A DNA stretch of 64,000 nt. Source: Candidatus Obscuribacterales bacterium. Lineage in GTDB: Bacteria > Cyanobacteriota > Vampirovibrionia > Obscuribacterales > Obscuribacteraceae. The notes below the pieces were generated by a model that ran no database searches, was not told where the DNA came from, and was given only the letters and a program-made list of their open reading frames with translations. Made by a program: the position numbers and the translations under genes. The stretch spans positions 186,001-250,000 of the forward strand of contig JAKFVU010000034.1 in NCBI GenBank assembly GCA_021732025.1, written 5' to 3'. Below are positions 26,451-35,930 of this stretch, one piece after another (the first letter of the stretch is position 1; the number at the start of each line of letters is the position of its first letter).

Positions 26451-27659
26451 ATGGCCATATCCAATTTAAAAGAAGAGTCTAAGAGCGAACAGCATATGGA
26501 AGTAATGAAATGTCTAGTCAAAGAAGATCTTGACCAAGACGGCCTTACCTTAATGACTGCTCATCCCGAGCCGCAAATGAAGCTCGATGAAGTCAAAATC
26601 AAAGTGCTTGCAACCGCGGTCTGCGGCACCGACAAAAGCATTTTCACTAGTGCTCAGAGCGAAGGTATTCGCAACGAGATGAAACGCTATATAGGAAGCG
26701 CTAAATATTCACCGATCGTCGTCGGTCATGAATTTTGCGGCATAGTAGAAGCGGTTGGAGCAGGCGCACAGGCTAGTAGCTTGGCTGCTCCCGATCATCT
26801 AAGAGTAGAAGTAGGCGACTACGTAACCGCTGAGATGCACCTCGCTTGCGGTCATTGTCTATTGTGTCGCACCGGTAGCGAGCATATATGTACGTCAGTC
26901 AAGGTCAAAGGCGTGCACCTTGATGGTTGCTTCGCTAGAGCCGTCACCGTGCCTTACAAAAATGTCATATTGCTTGGTAAGAATGGCGATACTTCGGTAA
27001 TACCACCACGCATTGGTGCTCTGCTCGATGCTTTCGGTAACGCGGTGCATACTGTCTCTGAAGCCGATGTGCGCGGAAAATCTGTAGCCATTCTTGGCGC
27101 TGGCCCATTGGGCCTCATGGCCGCTGCACTATGCAAAGATTTTGGTGCCTCACGCATATATCTGACTGAAGCTGCAGACGTTGACCGCCGCTTCCAGTTG
27201 GCTTCTGATTTTGGTGTTCGTCATTGTTTTGATGTTGGCAAAGGTTCAAATGATCTCTACGCTGCTGTCGACAAATACGAAACTGGAGCCAATGGCGTTG
27301 ATGTGGTACTGGAAATGTCTGGTTCACCGCCCGCATATACAGATGCTTTTAGAATTGTTCGCAACGGTGGCTTAGTCATTCTGCTTGGCATTGCTCGCAA
27401 GCCCTTGGCCAATTTTGATATCGCCAATGGTGTTATCTGGAAAGGCGTCACAGTTAAAGGTATCTTTGGCCGACGCATGTTTGACACCTGGGAAACTATG
27501 CTCAACTTGCTCAAAGAAGACCACAATGGTCTACAAGAGCGGCTCTCGCGCATCATTGCCCCAGGCGTATACCCGCTAGAAAACTATCAAAGTGCATTTG
27601 AATCTTTGATCAGCGGCAAAGAAATGAAATTGGTCTTTAGTCCACAAGATAATAAATAA
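26451..27659 (+). CDS. tdh: L-threonine 3-dehydrogenase (zinc, MDR family)
   Basis: The 402-residue medium-chain dehydrogenase has the catalytic-zinc motif '[12 protein letters not shown]' and '[11 protein letters not shown]', the structural-zinc cysteines '[15 protein letters not shown]', the threonine-dehydrogenase-like '[10 protein letters not shown]', the NAD motif '[12 protein letters not shown]', and '[15 protein letters not shown]' plus '[14 protein letters not shown]'. These match Tdh rather than a general alcohol dehydrogenase. It oxidises L-threonine to 2-amino-3-ketobutyrate. kbl follows ten bases downstream, completing the pathway. An N-terminal extension of about 15 residues and an insertion near residue 105 make it longer than the E. 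coli enzyme (about 341). Confidence 0.93.
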   Translation: MAISNLKEESKSEQHMEVMKCLVKEDLDQDGLTLMTAHPEPQMKLDEVKIKVLATAVCGTDKSIFTSAQSEGIRNEMKRYIGSAKYSPIVVGHEFCGIVEAVGAGAQASSLAAPDHLRVEVGDYVTAEMHLACGHCLLCRTGSEHICTSVKVKGVHLDGCFARAVTVPYKNVILLGKNGDTSVIPPRIGALLDAFGNAVHTVSEADVRGKSVAILGAGPLGLMAAALCKDFGASRIYLTEAADVDRRFQLASDFGVRHCFDVGKGSNDLYAAVDKYETGANGVDVVLEMSGSPPAYTDAFRIVRNGGLVILLGIARKPLANFDIANGVIWKGVTVKGIFGRRMFDTWETMLNLLKEDHNGLQERLSRIIAPGVYPLENYQSAFESLISGKEMKLVFSPQDNK

Positions 27660-27669
27660 GGGGTGTAGC

Positions 27670-28923
27670 ATGAGCCAGAGCGTTGCTAAGAAATTAGGAG
27701 TGAAGTCACTCTACCAAGCTCTCGATCACGAGCTTGCCCAAGCCAAAGAAGCGAAGACTTATAAGTACGAAGTGCCTGTGGAAGGCCGCATGGGTGGAGT
27801 GGTGCAAGCCAATGGCCGCTCGCAAGTAATGCTTGCTTCAAACAACTACCTGGGTCTAGCTAATCATCCGCGTATTGTAGAGGCTGCCAAAAAAGGTCTA
27901 GATAAGTACGGCTACGGACTGGCATCTGTTCGCTTCATTTGCGGCACCCAACCCCTTCACCTTGAGCTAGAAGAACGCATCGCTAGATTCTTAGGTACAG
28001 AGGCAGCGATTTTACACTCATCGTGTTTTGCCGCCAATGAAGCATTTTTCGCGGCCCTGTTAGGTGCTCAACTCGGTGCTAGTGATTATCGCGATGTAAT
28101 TTATTCTGATGCTCTCAACCACGCTAGTATCATTGACGGTATCAGGCTTTCTCGTATCGCAGTTAAGACTACCGATCTCAATGCTTATAAGCACAACAAC
28201 ATTCAGCAACTGCGCACGGCTCTAGCAGAAGATAAAGCCAAAGACTACCGTATTTCTGTCATCGCTACTGATGGTGTCTTCAGCATGGAAGGCGAGTATG
28301 CACCACTAAAAGAATTTGTAGAAATGGCAAAGTCGAACGATGCCTTGCTCTTTGTAGACGAATCGCACTCAACTGGAGTGCTCGGTGCAACCGGTCGCGG
28401 CACACCAGAGCATTGCGGTGTGCACGGCAAAATTGATGTGATCTCAGGCACCTTAGGAAAGGCTCTTGGCGGCGCTGCTGGCGGATTTATTGCTGGTAAG
28501 AAAAACTTGGTTGATTTCTTACGTCAGAAATCTAGGCCTTATACTTTCTCCAATTCTCTTCCACCAGCCATAGTGGCAGCAGCCATTGAGGCTCTCAACA
28601 TTCTTGAAGAAGATTCTAGTTTGGTGGAAAAATTGCACCAAAACACTGACTACTTCAGAAAAGAAGTGAAGCGCCTTGGGTTCACAATTTTGGAGGGCAT
28701 CCATCCGATTGTGCCGGTGATGGTTGGCGAAGCTTCCACTGCCATGGATATGTCTAACCAGTTGCTAGAGCAAGGTGTTTATGTGCGCGGTCTTTGGTAC
28801 CCAGTTGTGCCAAATGGCGAAGCACGTTTGCGGGTGCAAATATCAGCTGCTCACGAAGTCGAAGATCTTGACCGGGCCTTGGCTGCTTTTGCCAGTGTAG
28901 GCAAAAAGCTAGGTGTGATTTAG
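27670..28923 (+). CDS. kbl: 2-amino-3-ketobutyrate CoA ligase (glycine C-acetyltransferase)
   Basis: The 417-residue protein is an alpha-oxoamine synthase. It has '[20 protein letters not shown]', '[20 protein letters not shown]', '[20 protein letters not shown]' and the PLP-lysine region '[14 protein letters not shown]'. It cleaves 2-amino-3-ketobutyrate with CoA to glycine and acetyl-CoA. Adjacent tdh (ten-base gap) settles the choice against KAS (BioF) or ALAS relatives. ATG at 27670 follows AAGGGGTGT. Confidence 0.94.
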   Translation: MSQSVAKKLGVKSLYQALDHELAQAKEAKTYKYEVPVEGRMGGVVQANGRSQVMLASNNYLGLANHPRIVEAAKKGLDKYGYGLASVRFICGTQPLHLELEERIARFLGTEAAILHSSCFAANEAFFAALLGAQLGASDYRDVIYSDALNHASIIDGIRLSRIAVKTTDLNAYKHNNIQQLRTALAEDKAKDYRISVIATDGVFSMEGEYAPLKEFVEMAKSNDALLFVDESHSTGVLGATGRGTPEHCGVHGKIDVISGTLGKALGGAAGGFIAGKKNLVDFLRQKSRPYTFSNSLPPAIVAAAIEALNILEEDSSLVEKLHQNTDYFRKEVKRLGFTILEGIHPIVPVMVGEASTAMDMSNQLLEQGVYVRGLWYPVVPNGEARLRVQISAAHEVEDLDRALAAFASVGKKLGVI

Positions 28924-28948
28924 AGTCTGGCCTGTATCTCTTTTCTGC

Positions 28949-28983
28949 AAAAAAAATGGTTTCCATGGAAACCATTTTTTTTT
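28949..28983. terminator. Bidirectional terminator after tdh-kbl
   Basis: A palindrome centred on CCATGG with arms ending in A-run and T-run (ATGGTTTCC/GGAAACCAT) is flanked by eight A and nine T. It separates the convergent kbl and lipoprotein genes. Confidence 0.9.
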
Positions 28984-29021
28984 GACTAATTGTGTAAGCG
29001 GGCTTGTTTTATTTAACTTGT

Positions 29022-29975
29022 CTATTTAACTTGTTCTGCCATCCACATGCCACCACCATTGGTTTTGCCTTCCAAGCGTGTGCCTTGGTATTCTGCTTCG
29101 TTCACGCTCTCGGCTTTTCCCCGAAATTCTAAGGTGCGCTCTGGTTTAGCCTTGCTCTTGCCGCTGGCTTTGACCGGTAAGTACTTAACCCACATTTTGA
29201 CATTGGGATAGGTGTAAGTGCCTTTGACGTTGAAAGCCTCTTTGTTGGCTTTGTCCATGCCGTGGCCAGTTATCTTCGTGCCATCTTGCTCTAGGTACAT
29301 ACTGGCGTGCACAGTCTTAAATTCAAATTCGTATCCTGCATCCCATTTGCCTGAAAGATGAGGGCGACGATTGGAGCCTCCACTTTGTGCGGCATCACTC
29401 TGCTGGGCTGGTTGAGTTGGTGTGGCAGCTAAGCCGCCCCCATCAATTTGAGCATCCCACTGACCTTCTACTAATTGACCGTTCTTGTTGACCTTGTAGG
29501 TGCCAGACATGTACGGACCGCTGTAATCGGCCGTTTTTGCCATTTCGAAACTACCTATATAAATGATAGGTGGCAAATTGGGGTTTTCATCAACGTGATA
29601 GCGTTTGTGGAAAGTCACTGATTTGCCGTTAATAACTCCGGCATCAATTACGAAGTTGGTTTGGGTGCTGTCGTCTACACCGACACCCTGAAATGAGTTG
29701 CCGCTTTGGCTGATGTTCATATGAGCTGACTGGGTGTCGCCGCCCACTGAGAACGATACTTGCCAGTTGCCGGCTACAGGAGTATTGGAGGCGGCGTTGG
29801 TACCGCCTGCACTGGGCTGACCTGACGTAGGAGCAAGCTTAACAGTCTGGCAACCAGTCAGTGATAGGCCTGCCAGTGTTAGGCTGAACATGGCAGTAAG
29901 AGCGACTAGTTTCGGTTTGAGCTTCGATTTTAGGGTCGATTTGAGCTGGCGTTGGGCAAAAGTAGTCACTGTCAT
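29022..29975 (-). CDS. Lipoprotein with an internally duplicated beta-domain
   Basis: I use ATG at 29975; a longer frame to 30041 has no better site. A Lys-rich start is followed by a hydrophobic core and the lipobox LTGC (within 'AGLSLTGCQTV'), so it is a lipoprotein. Two homologous modules follow: the first begins 'GNWQVSFSVGGDTQSAHMN' and the second 'GKWDAGYEFEFKTVHASMY'. Each continues with a 'SG/DG..(F/I)xGxGxD' turn and ends in 'FHKRYHV' or 'WVKYLPV'. The pattern recalls small calycin/lipocalin-like barrels. The linker is Gln/Pro/Ala-rich. Function unknown; ligand binding at the envelope is a guess. Confidence 0.75.
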   Translation of the reverse strand: MTVTTFAQRQLKSTLKSKLKPKLVALTAMFSLTLAGLSLTGCQTVKLAPTSGQPSAGGTNAASNTPVAGNWQVSFSVGGDTQSAHMNISQSGNSFQGVGVDDSTQTNFVIDAGVINGKSVTFHKRYHVDENPNLPPIIYIGSFEMAKTADYSGPYMSGTYKVNKNGQLVEGQWDAQIDGGGLAATPTQPAQQSDAAQSGGSNRRPHLSGKWDAGYEFEFKTVHASMYLEQDGTKITGHGMDKANKEAFNVKGTYTYPNVKMWVKYLPVKASGKSKAKPERTLEFRGKAESVNEAEYQGTRLEGKTNGGGMWMAEQVK

Positions 29976-30127
29976 CAATCCCGGTAATCCTTGTGAACTT
30001 GATTGGATAATCTGTAGCAATTCTATAGCAAGATTGGTCAAATTCCCGGTTTAGTCCCCATTTATGTGCCTTTTGCAGTTTTATAGAGGTGTTTTAGGGG
30101 CATGTATAGTATTAATTCTTGCCTTTG

Positions 30128-30269
30128 CATGGGAAAAATACGAAGAAAACCATGGGAGAAATACGTAGTCGCACGTTGACAAGGTATTTGGCGACAATCA
30201 GAATAGGAAGACTTACCAATTGTCCGTTCGAAAGCAGCACCAATACTAATTATTAAAACGGTTAGTATT
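30128..30269 (+). promoter_or_regulatory. Promoter region of the 30290 gene with direct and inverted repeats
   Basis: The region holds two 15-base direct repeats with one mismatch (CATGGGAAAAATACG at 30128-30142 and CATGGGAGAAATACG at 30151-30165, period 23). A TTGACA -35 (30176-30181), 17 bases and a CAGAAT -10 (30199-30204) follow. The leader carries an inverted repeat AATACTAA (30242-30249) / TTAGTATT (30262-30269). The layout suggests activator sites upstream and an operator or mRNA hairpin downstream. Confidence 0.5.
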
Positions 30270-30289
30270 CCCAGGAGTTTCACAAGGTC

Positions 30290-32362
30290 ATGCCAGAAGC
30301 TGTAAAGCCTGCGACCGATAATGCCGCTAAACCAGCGGTTGAAACTGATGCGTCTAAAAAAGAGAAAGCGGCTGCCGATGGCGCTCTCGACAAAATGAAG
30401 ACTGAAGTGGCGGATGCGACCAAACCAGGTGAAGCTAAAAAACCTGAAGATGCGGCCAAGAAGCCCGAAGACGTAGCGAAGAAACCGGAAGAAGCTGCCA
30501 AGGCTCCCGCTGCTGAGAAGAGCTGGGCAGAGCTTGCTTTAGATGAAGTGCGCAATTCTAGTATCGCTTCATGGATGGGCATCAAAGCACCTGATAAATC
30601 ACATGCTGTGCCAAAAGTGGAAGAGGTTGCTAAGGCAAAGGCTGAGGCACCGGGCTTCTTGGATCTAGGAGCACCTATCGCAGGCTATGAAGCTAAGAAA
30701 ACTGAAGCGGCTTTAGAACTGAAGAAGCCTACTGATGCTAAAGCTGCTGAGCCAGCTAAAGACGGCGGTGGTATCTTGGGTTGGATAGGCGATGCTGCCA
30801 GCAGTGTAGCTAGTACTGCAGCCGACGCCTGGAAATGGACCAAAGAGAATTTTTATACTGGTATTGCCGAACGTACTGATAAGGCGTTAGACAGTTTCGG
30901 TGAAGTGAAATTCGACGACTCAAAATATACTTACGAGAAAATATCGAAAGATGACGCCCTGTATGACATTTTAGTCAAGGGTGATAATGGGTCTGAAACC
31001 ACAGTTGGTAATAAAGGGATTAAAAAAACCTACGGTGAAATCGAAACTTCGTGGGACCGCGAGACCAAAAGTAGCCGCGTAGTCGATAAAGCTACCAACA
31101 CATCTTATGAGCGTTATGCTGATGGCACTCAAATGGTGACGCAAGCGGATGGTACAAGGATCGTAAAACGCAACGATGGCTCGTACGAGAGAATTATTGG
31201 TGACACCCGCACCAAGATTGAAGGCGATGCTGAGAAGAAAATTGTCTCTCAGAAGTTCGGTGAGCTTGAGTTGATTCACCATGATAAAGAGGTCTTTCGA
31301 CTCGAAAACATGGGTCGGTACAAAGGTAATCCAAACAGAGTTCACACTGCCGGTAATGATGCCGTAACAACCTCCCCAGACGGTCAGACTCAGTTCGGTA
31401 GTATCGGCGGTAAAGCCTTTGCTATCACGGCCGATCAATCTACATATACGTTCGACCGTCGTCACAATGTTGCCATTCATAGAGACAAAGATGGCAAAGA
31501 AATTGAGCGCGGTACTGTTGAAGAAATGGTCAAGAAAGTTCCAGGTTTGCGCATTGGTCCCGATGGCCGCGTGACAATGGAAGGCAGCGTTTCGTCCTTT
31601 AAGACTGATGAGACCAGTGGTCAGTTGACCACTGAGATGGTTGACCCTAATAATGGCAAAAAAGTAGTCAACGTAAGTCCTGATGCCGCTGGCGTTGAGT
31701 CTACAAAATATATAGGCGCTGATGGTCAAATTATTTCTCAGAGTGCCATAAATCACAAAGACCCAGAGAATTTCTACACTGACCTAGACGCTAACGGTAA
31801 GGTGATCTCAACCTACAATGCCGTAGATAATTCTTATGGCGCTTCCGACAATTCGTTTAAATTCACCAATGACGGTACTGAACTGTTTGGTGGCCAAGTA
31901 CATGTAAATTCGAGCGGTGACATTAGCTATTCAGATGGAACGCGCCTATCTAATTCCTCTCCTGGAGCTGTTCAAGCCTCTGAGGCTGCTGCCACTTCCG
32001 CTTCTGCTAATGCTTCAAGCGTTGCCAGCGCACTATCGGCTAAGGCTGGCAATCCAGCCACAGTTTCAGCTGGCGACCTCAGTGCTTGTTATGGTGCCTA
32101 CGGTAGTATTGTGGCTGCCATGAATGCTTGTTTGACCAGTGGCAACTTTGCTGGTTTTGCTCAGTGTTTGGCTGCTAAAGGTGCCCTAGAGAGTGCTATT
32201 GGTGTGATTGCACCTAAGCTTGTTGCCATGGATGACGCTGCCAAGTCAGGATTGAGCGGCTATGCTTTGAACGAAGTTGGCCAGAAAACCGGTGGCTCGA
32301 CCAACTATAGGGCCATAGATGAAGTTATTTCACGTCAGAATGGTACCAGTCGAACTGTATAA
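30290..32362 (+). CDS. Large repeat protein of unknown function
   Basis: The 690-residue protein starts at ATG 30290 after AGGAG/AAGG. Residues 1-140 are Ala/Lys/Glu/Pro-rich with 'KKPEDAA/KKPEDVA/KKPEEAA' repeats, likely disordered. Residues about 140-185 contain a short hydrophobic patch. Residues 205-560 are built of beta-hairpin repeats around 'DGTxx.. DGTRIVKRNDGSYERI'-type motifs, like YD/RHS-type or structural repeat proteins. The last 130 residues are Ala/Ser-rich with four cysteines ('LSACYGAYGSIVAAMNACL', 'FAQCLAAKG'). There is no signal peptide, yet its composition resembles surface or effector proteins. Function unknown. It has a dedicated, decorated promoter. Confidence 0.65.
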   Translation: MPEAVKPATDNAAKPAVETDASKKEKAAADGALDKMKTEVADATKPGEAKKPEDAAKKPEDVAKKPEEAAKAPAAEKSWAELALDEVRNSSIASWMGIKAPDKSHAVPKVEEVAKAKAEAPGFLDLGAPIAGYEAKKTEAALELKKPTDAKAAEPAKDGGGILGWIGDAASSVASTAADAWKWTKENFYTGIAERTDKALDSFGEVKFDDSKYTYEKISKDDALYDILVKGDNGSETTVGNKGIKKTYGEIETSWDRETKSSRVVDKATNTSYERYADGTQMVTQADGTRIVKRNDGSYERIIGDTRTKIEGDAEKKIVSQKFGELELIHHDKEVFRLENMGRYKGNPNRVHTAGNDAVTTSPDGQTQFGSIGGKAFAITADQSTYTFDRRHNVAIHRDKDGKEIERGTVEEMVKKVPGLRIGPDGRVTMEGSVSSFKTDETSGQLTTEMVDPNNGKKVVNVSPDAAGVESTKYIGADGQIISQSAINHKDPENFYTDLDANGKVISTYNAVDNSYGASDNSFKFTNDGTELFGGQVHVNSSGDISYSDGTRLSNSSPGAVQASEAAATSASANASSVASALSAKAGNPATVSAGDLSACYGAYGSIVAAMNACLTSGNFAGFAQCLAAKGALESAIGVIAPKLVAMDDAAKSGLSGYALNEVGQKTGGSTNYRAIDEVISRQNGTSRTV

Positions 32363-32409
32363 GTCTTGTGCACTTAAGAGCTGTTAGCTAGTACTTCTGA
32401 TATAGTATT

Positions 32410-32437
32410 TTGCCCTTTAGTTTATTTTTTAGGGCAA
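32410..32437. other. Stem-loop after the 30290 gene
   Basis: TTGCCCT (32410-32416) pairs with AGGGCAA (32431-32437) around an AT-rich loop, just after the stop. It lacks a U-tract, so its role as a terminator is uncertain. Confidence 0.3.
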
Positions 32438-32488
32438 GTGTGGAATGTATCACCTGTCTAGCAAGTCGCGTAAGTAAATGGAGCACTA

Positions 32489-32707
32489 ATGGCTATCCCC
32501 ATGAACACCTCAGTTACCGTTCTATTGATGAGCGGAGAGCAAGTGGATGGTGAGGTGGCCATGGCCGATCAAGGCACTTATCTTTGTCTGCGCCGAGAAA
32601 ATGAGACACTCTATTTGCCTTGGTCTGCTATCAAAGTCGTGCGCGGGCCTGCTCTACCAGAGCGGGGCGTGGGTTCTGCCCTGAATAAATATAGTGTCAG
32701 TACCTAG
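32489..32707 (+). CDS. Small Sm-like protein
   Basis: The 72-residue protein has the Sm/LSm pattern: 'VTVLLMSGEQVDGEVAMADQ' (V-V-L-SG--V-G---), then 'TYLCLRRENETLYLPWSAIK', ending at 'VVRG'. This is the strand order of small RNA-binding or scaffold barrels (Hfq, LSm) but without an Hfq signature, so binding is not proven. It is similar in style to the N-terminal domain of the 8951 gene. ATG 32489 lies after the 30290 gene, possibly with its own promoter. Confidence 0.55.
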   Translation: MAIPMNTSVTVLLMSGEQVDGEVAMADQGTYLCLRRENETLYLPWSAIKVVRGPALPERGVGSALNKYSVST

Positions 32708-32749
32708 CAGCTAGCTCTTACAGCTGGTATCTATTAAAGCTGGGCCGGT

Positions 32750-33265
32750 TTAAAGTTGCTGGTCCCAGCGGTTGGTCAATGAGTTGGCTTCGAACCACTG
32801 TTTAATTCTAAGGCGCACTCTGCTTTCGCGAAATTCTTTAAAGCGAGCCAATTCTTCCGGTTGGTTAGCCAGAACTTTGTTGAATCCAGATAGTGGATGT
32901 GGGCTTTCTAAAGCCATGTCTAAGATCGGTTGGAGGCTTTTGTTTTCTATGGTCTTCTGGAAATCGCGAAGGTCATCTTTGAGTTGATTTGGACCAGGTT
33001 TTGGTAGGTATAGATAACGCTCTTTGTGCTTTTCTATTTCATCGGTCAGTTGCTTTAGGTCATACAAACTTTGATGCACAAGTTTAACCGAGCCATTTCT
33101 GGTATCAAGGTAGTAGTTATTGTCTGGGGCATCATCTTGCCAGGCGTGAACTAATGCATCGAGATCAAAGACTAGCTCTTCCTTGAAGGTCTCTTCCTCG
33201 TCATCATAATCATCTTCATCTTCATCATCAAAGTTATCGAACTGCGATTGTGTGCCTGAACTCAC
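32750..33265 (-). CDS. Acidic protein of unknown function
   Basis: I use GTG at 33265 because AGAGG lies six bases upstream and it avoids overlap; a TTG at 33298 would overlap the upstream gene by 22 bases. The roughly 171-residue protein begins with a poly-acidic stretch ('DDEDEDDYDDEEETF') followed by a helical domain with 'FDLDALVHAWQDDAPDNNYY' and a basic C-terminal end ('RLRIKQWFEANSLTNRW'). There is no signal or membrane segment. It is the last gene of the caspase/glycosyltransferase operon, 11 bases after the upstream stop. Confidence 0.65.
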   Translation of the reverse strand: MSSGTQSQFDNFDDEDEDDYDDEEETFKEELVFDLDALVHAWQDDAPDNNYYLDTRNGSVKLVHQSLYDLKQLTDEIEKHKERYLYLPKPGPNQLKDDLRDFQKTIENKSLQPILDMALESPHPLSGFNKVLANQPEELARFKEFRESRVRLRIKQWFEANSLTNRWDQQL

Positions 33266-33276
33266 TGCTAGCCTCT

Positions 33277-35904
33277 CTATTTCGCTGACAAATTCCAATC
33301 AATTAAACAATGCACTGAATCACTTGAGCGGCCAATGATTTTGCCAGATTTGTCTAAGGCAAATACTCTAATTGGAAACACTGATCCGTTGGCAGCAGCT
33401 TTGGCCAACGGCTGGTCTGTGCTTTTTAATATGAGGCTGCCTTTTGCACTGCCTTGATCAACCGTTGTAGAACTTACTTCTGCGTACTCAGCATTGTCAC
33501 TTGTGAATTTGCTATCAGCCCGGCCTATTTCAAATTTCACACTTGAGGCTGTATCGATTGTGCTGGCGTCATAGTTCAATATTAGAGTGTTGTCGCGTCC
33601 GTAAACCGCTGTCAAACCCAACTCTTTGAGATCTGGATAGTCAAAGCAGAAGGCTGCAAAACGCCTCTTCTGACTTTGCGGCACACTTGCTTGCGCAGCT
33701 AGTAGTGGCGCTGGTGGTGCCGCCATAGTGGCAGTCTCTAGACTGTCAGAAGTTATTGGTTTGGAGGCAATACCTAACGCTCTTACTTGCACATTTGCTC
33801 CGGCAGGAAACCCGAACATAATGTGGGTGGGGTAGCCATTAGTAGACCAAGCTGTCGTGCGCAATGGGAAGAAATAGTGGTGATACTGGTTGTCGTTGCT
33901 GATGGCATCAACTTGAGTTTTGCGATCTCGTGGTTCCCAGTCGGTGTTCCAATTGGTGAGCCAGTGAATTTCTATGGGTGTATGCGGCTTCAATGGTGGT
34001 CCGTCGATTTTCGCTTCGACATACAGATAATCACCGTCCACCGGGCTCAGTCCTTCACAATCAATGCGCACCGCCGCACCGTTTGTGTTGCCACTTTCGA
34101 GTAGTAGATTCTCGGCAGTGCTATCGAGTTTGACGGTGCCACGATAATAGTCGAGCGGTGGTGTCACTCGCTTAGCTATCTGTTGGGCCGTAAGTCTCTG
34201 ACCGAAACTGGTGTTTGGCGCTTTGAAATCAGTTTTGATCAAATCGACTAAGTGTTTTTCGAAGTGATAGGCAAGTTTACCTAGCCTGCTTTCTGTTGTC
34301 GTGTCTCTGAGGCAATCTTTCAGGCCGCCGGCTGATATGTTTTGACTTCTAGGCAGCTTTTCAGTGGCGTCAAGCAATATGGGCTCAAATGGCGAAATTA
34401 TCGGAGCGATACTTAGGCTTTGCGGCAAATTACGTACAATCAAATACGCGCTCTTTTCTTTGGCGCTAAGGATTTCCAGAGAATGACCTAGCTTAGTCCA
34501 GAGCTTGCCTTGTGATTTGTATGACGAAATTTGAGTGTGTGTTAAAGGAATGAGGAAGAGTAAAGTGAGAATTACTAGTATGGCGCAAACTAGTCCTTTA
34601 ATTATGCGGCTCACTAAATTGCTTTCAGCCTTATTCCACTGAATGAACAAAGGGCTTGCCAGGGTGCTAGCAACAAGAAAACTGAATGTAGGCAAGATTG
34701 GGTAGAGCCAACGAGCGCCAACCAAGGTCTCGCGCTCGACCTGCACGTTATTTAAGAGCAAGTAGACTAGAGCAAAGCCGAATACAATGCCTATGCGATT
34801 GCGAAATTGCACACTGAGTACAAGGGCCAATACCGAAAATACTAATGGCGCCGGAATCAGTAAGTAACTGAGCTTGAAAGTTTTGTTGTAGGTTTTATTT
34901 ATTGATCTGTTAATTGGGATTACTAGTGCGCTTATATTTCCTAGGGAGCTACTTAGTAAGCTTGGTACTTGAACCTCAGGTTGAGCGTCGGGCTGATGCT
35001 CTCTAAGTGCCGTAACTTTCGGTGGTAACTCAACAGCGCTAGGGGAACTTGTGAAGTACATGACGCTTGAGTACAACGCCCCAATCAATGCGCCAACGAG
35101 ATAAACGCCAAGCACTAGCTGAATCTGTTTTTTATTGGTGGCCAATTTTCTAGTGGCAAAATAGAGGCATAGAGCAGGTAAGAACACTACCACTGCTAAA
35201 TGAGCCGAGCAGAGGGAAGCAGTTAAGGCAAGTGCGCCCGCGCATCCACTTAAGAGTATATTGCGCTTGTTGTTACTTGAGGTAGCAAACGAAAGTAGAA
35301 GAAAGGCGATAAGGCTTAGTGCTGTGCCAAAGTGGATGGGAAATCCGCCCAGCCATGATACTGCCTCTGGTGCTAGTGGGCTAAGCGCAAATAGCAAAGC
35401 GGCAATTGCAGAGCTGGCAAAGTTTCCTATCTTTGCGTCTGTAGTAGCGCTGCCGTAACTTGTCTCGTCCGAACCTGTCTTGTCACCACCTATTTTGTCA
35501 TTATGTGAGCCCAGGCTTTGAACTTTCAGGCTGGCGGCAAAGAGAAGCATACTATTGCCAGTATGCAAGGCCACCGAGAGGAAGTGCATGAAAGCAATTT
35601 TGCCACCGGTAACCGCGGCAAATATGAGTGTGGCAAGATTACCAAAGGGGCCTGTGCCATCGCGCCAATCACATCCGCGAAAGTTCAAGAAGGCCAGACT
35701 TTCATGACTGAACAGGCCAGCCTGCAGCAGATTCTTCCACCATGCCAGTAAGTAATTCTCGTCGTATAGCGCAGGGGCAGTGAGAGTTGGTAGATAGAGA
35801 ATGAACACCAATACTGTGATGATGATTGAGAGAAACAGAAGTGCAATCATCAGTGCCGGTTTGGATTCTTGAGTCTGAGTTGGAGACTGCGAAGTATAGG
35901 ACAT
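33277..35904 (-). CDS. GT-C-type polytopic membrane protein (glycosyltransferase-like)
   Basis: The 875-residue protein has about ten hydrophobic helices in residues 20-475, then a soluble part of about 400 residues. The first loop has 'LYDENYLLAWWKNLL', a DE pair where GT-C enzymes (PMT, TMTC, ArnT) keep their metal or catalytic acid. Later 'FGNLATLIFAAVTGGKIAFM' and 'HFLSVALHTGNSMLLF' match the PxNL and H-xx-H pattern of TMTC/PMT-like families. The soluble end is beta-rich and may face the periplasm. It probably transfers a sugar from a lipid carrier; the acceptor is unknown. ATG at 35904 follows GGAG with six-base spacing, 26 bases after the caspase gene. Confidence 0.72.
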   Translation of the reverse strand: MSYTSQSPTQTQESKPALMIALLFLSIIITVLVFILYLPTLTAPALYDENYLLAWWKNLLQAGLFSHESLAFLNFRGCDWRDGTGPFGNLATLIFAAVTGGKIAFMHFLSVALHTGNSMLLFAASLKVQSLGSHNDKIGGDKTGSDETSYGSATTDAKIGNFASSAIAALLFALSPLAPEAVSWLGGFPIHFGTALSLIAFLLLSFATSSNNKRNILLSGCAGALALTASLCSAHLAVVVFLPALCLYFATRKLATNKKQIQLVLGVYLVGALIGALYSSVMYFTSSPSAVELPPKVTALREHQPDAQPEVQVPSLLSSSLGNISALVIPINRSINKTYNKTFKLSYLLIPAPLVFSVLALVLSVQFRNRIGIVFGFALVYLLLNNVQVERETLVGARWLYPILPTFSFLVASTLASPLFIQWNKAESNLVSRIIKGLVCAILVILTLLFLIPLTHTQISSYKSQGKLWTKLGHSLEILSAKEKSAYLIVRNLPQSLSIAPIISPFEPILLDATEKLPRSQNISAGGLKDCLRDTTTESRLGKLAYHFEKHLVDLIKTDFKAPNTSFGQRLTAQQIAKRVTPPLDYYRGTVKLDSTAENLLLESGNTNGAAVRIDCEGLSPVDGDYLYVEAKIDGPPLKPHTPIEIHWLTNWNTDWEPRDRKTQVDAISNDNQYHHYFFPLRTTAWSTNGYPTHIMFGFPAGANVQVRALGIASKPITSDSLETATMAAPPAPLLAAQASVPQSQKRRFAAFCFDYPDLKELGLTAVYGRDNTLILNYDASTIDTASSVKFEIGRADSKFTSDNAEYAEVSSTTVDQGSAKGSLILKSTDQPLAKAAANGSVFPIRVFALDKSGKIIGRSSDSVHCLIDWNLSAK

Positions 35905-35930
35905 TTAGGTCTCCGATATTCAGTAGCGCC

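Noticed and set aside
30062..30283. 73-codon minus-strand frame with a signal-like start
   Set aside because: It lies over the promoter, direct repeats and leader of the 30290 gene and has no Shine-Dalgarno.
30971..31756. 261-codon open frame on the minus strand inside the large repeat protein gene
   Set aside because: It is wholly antisense to a frame with clear repeats, has no ribosome-binding site and no recognisable protein pattern. It is a shadow of the biased codons of the real gene.
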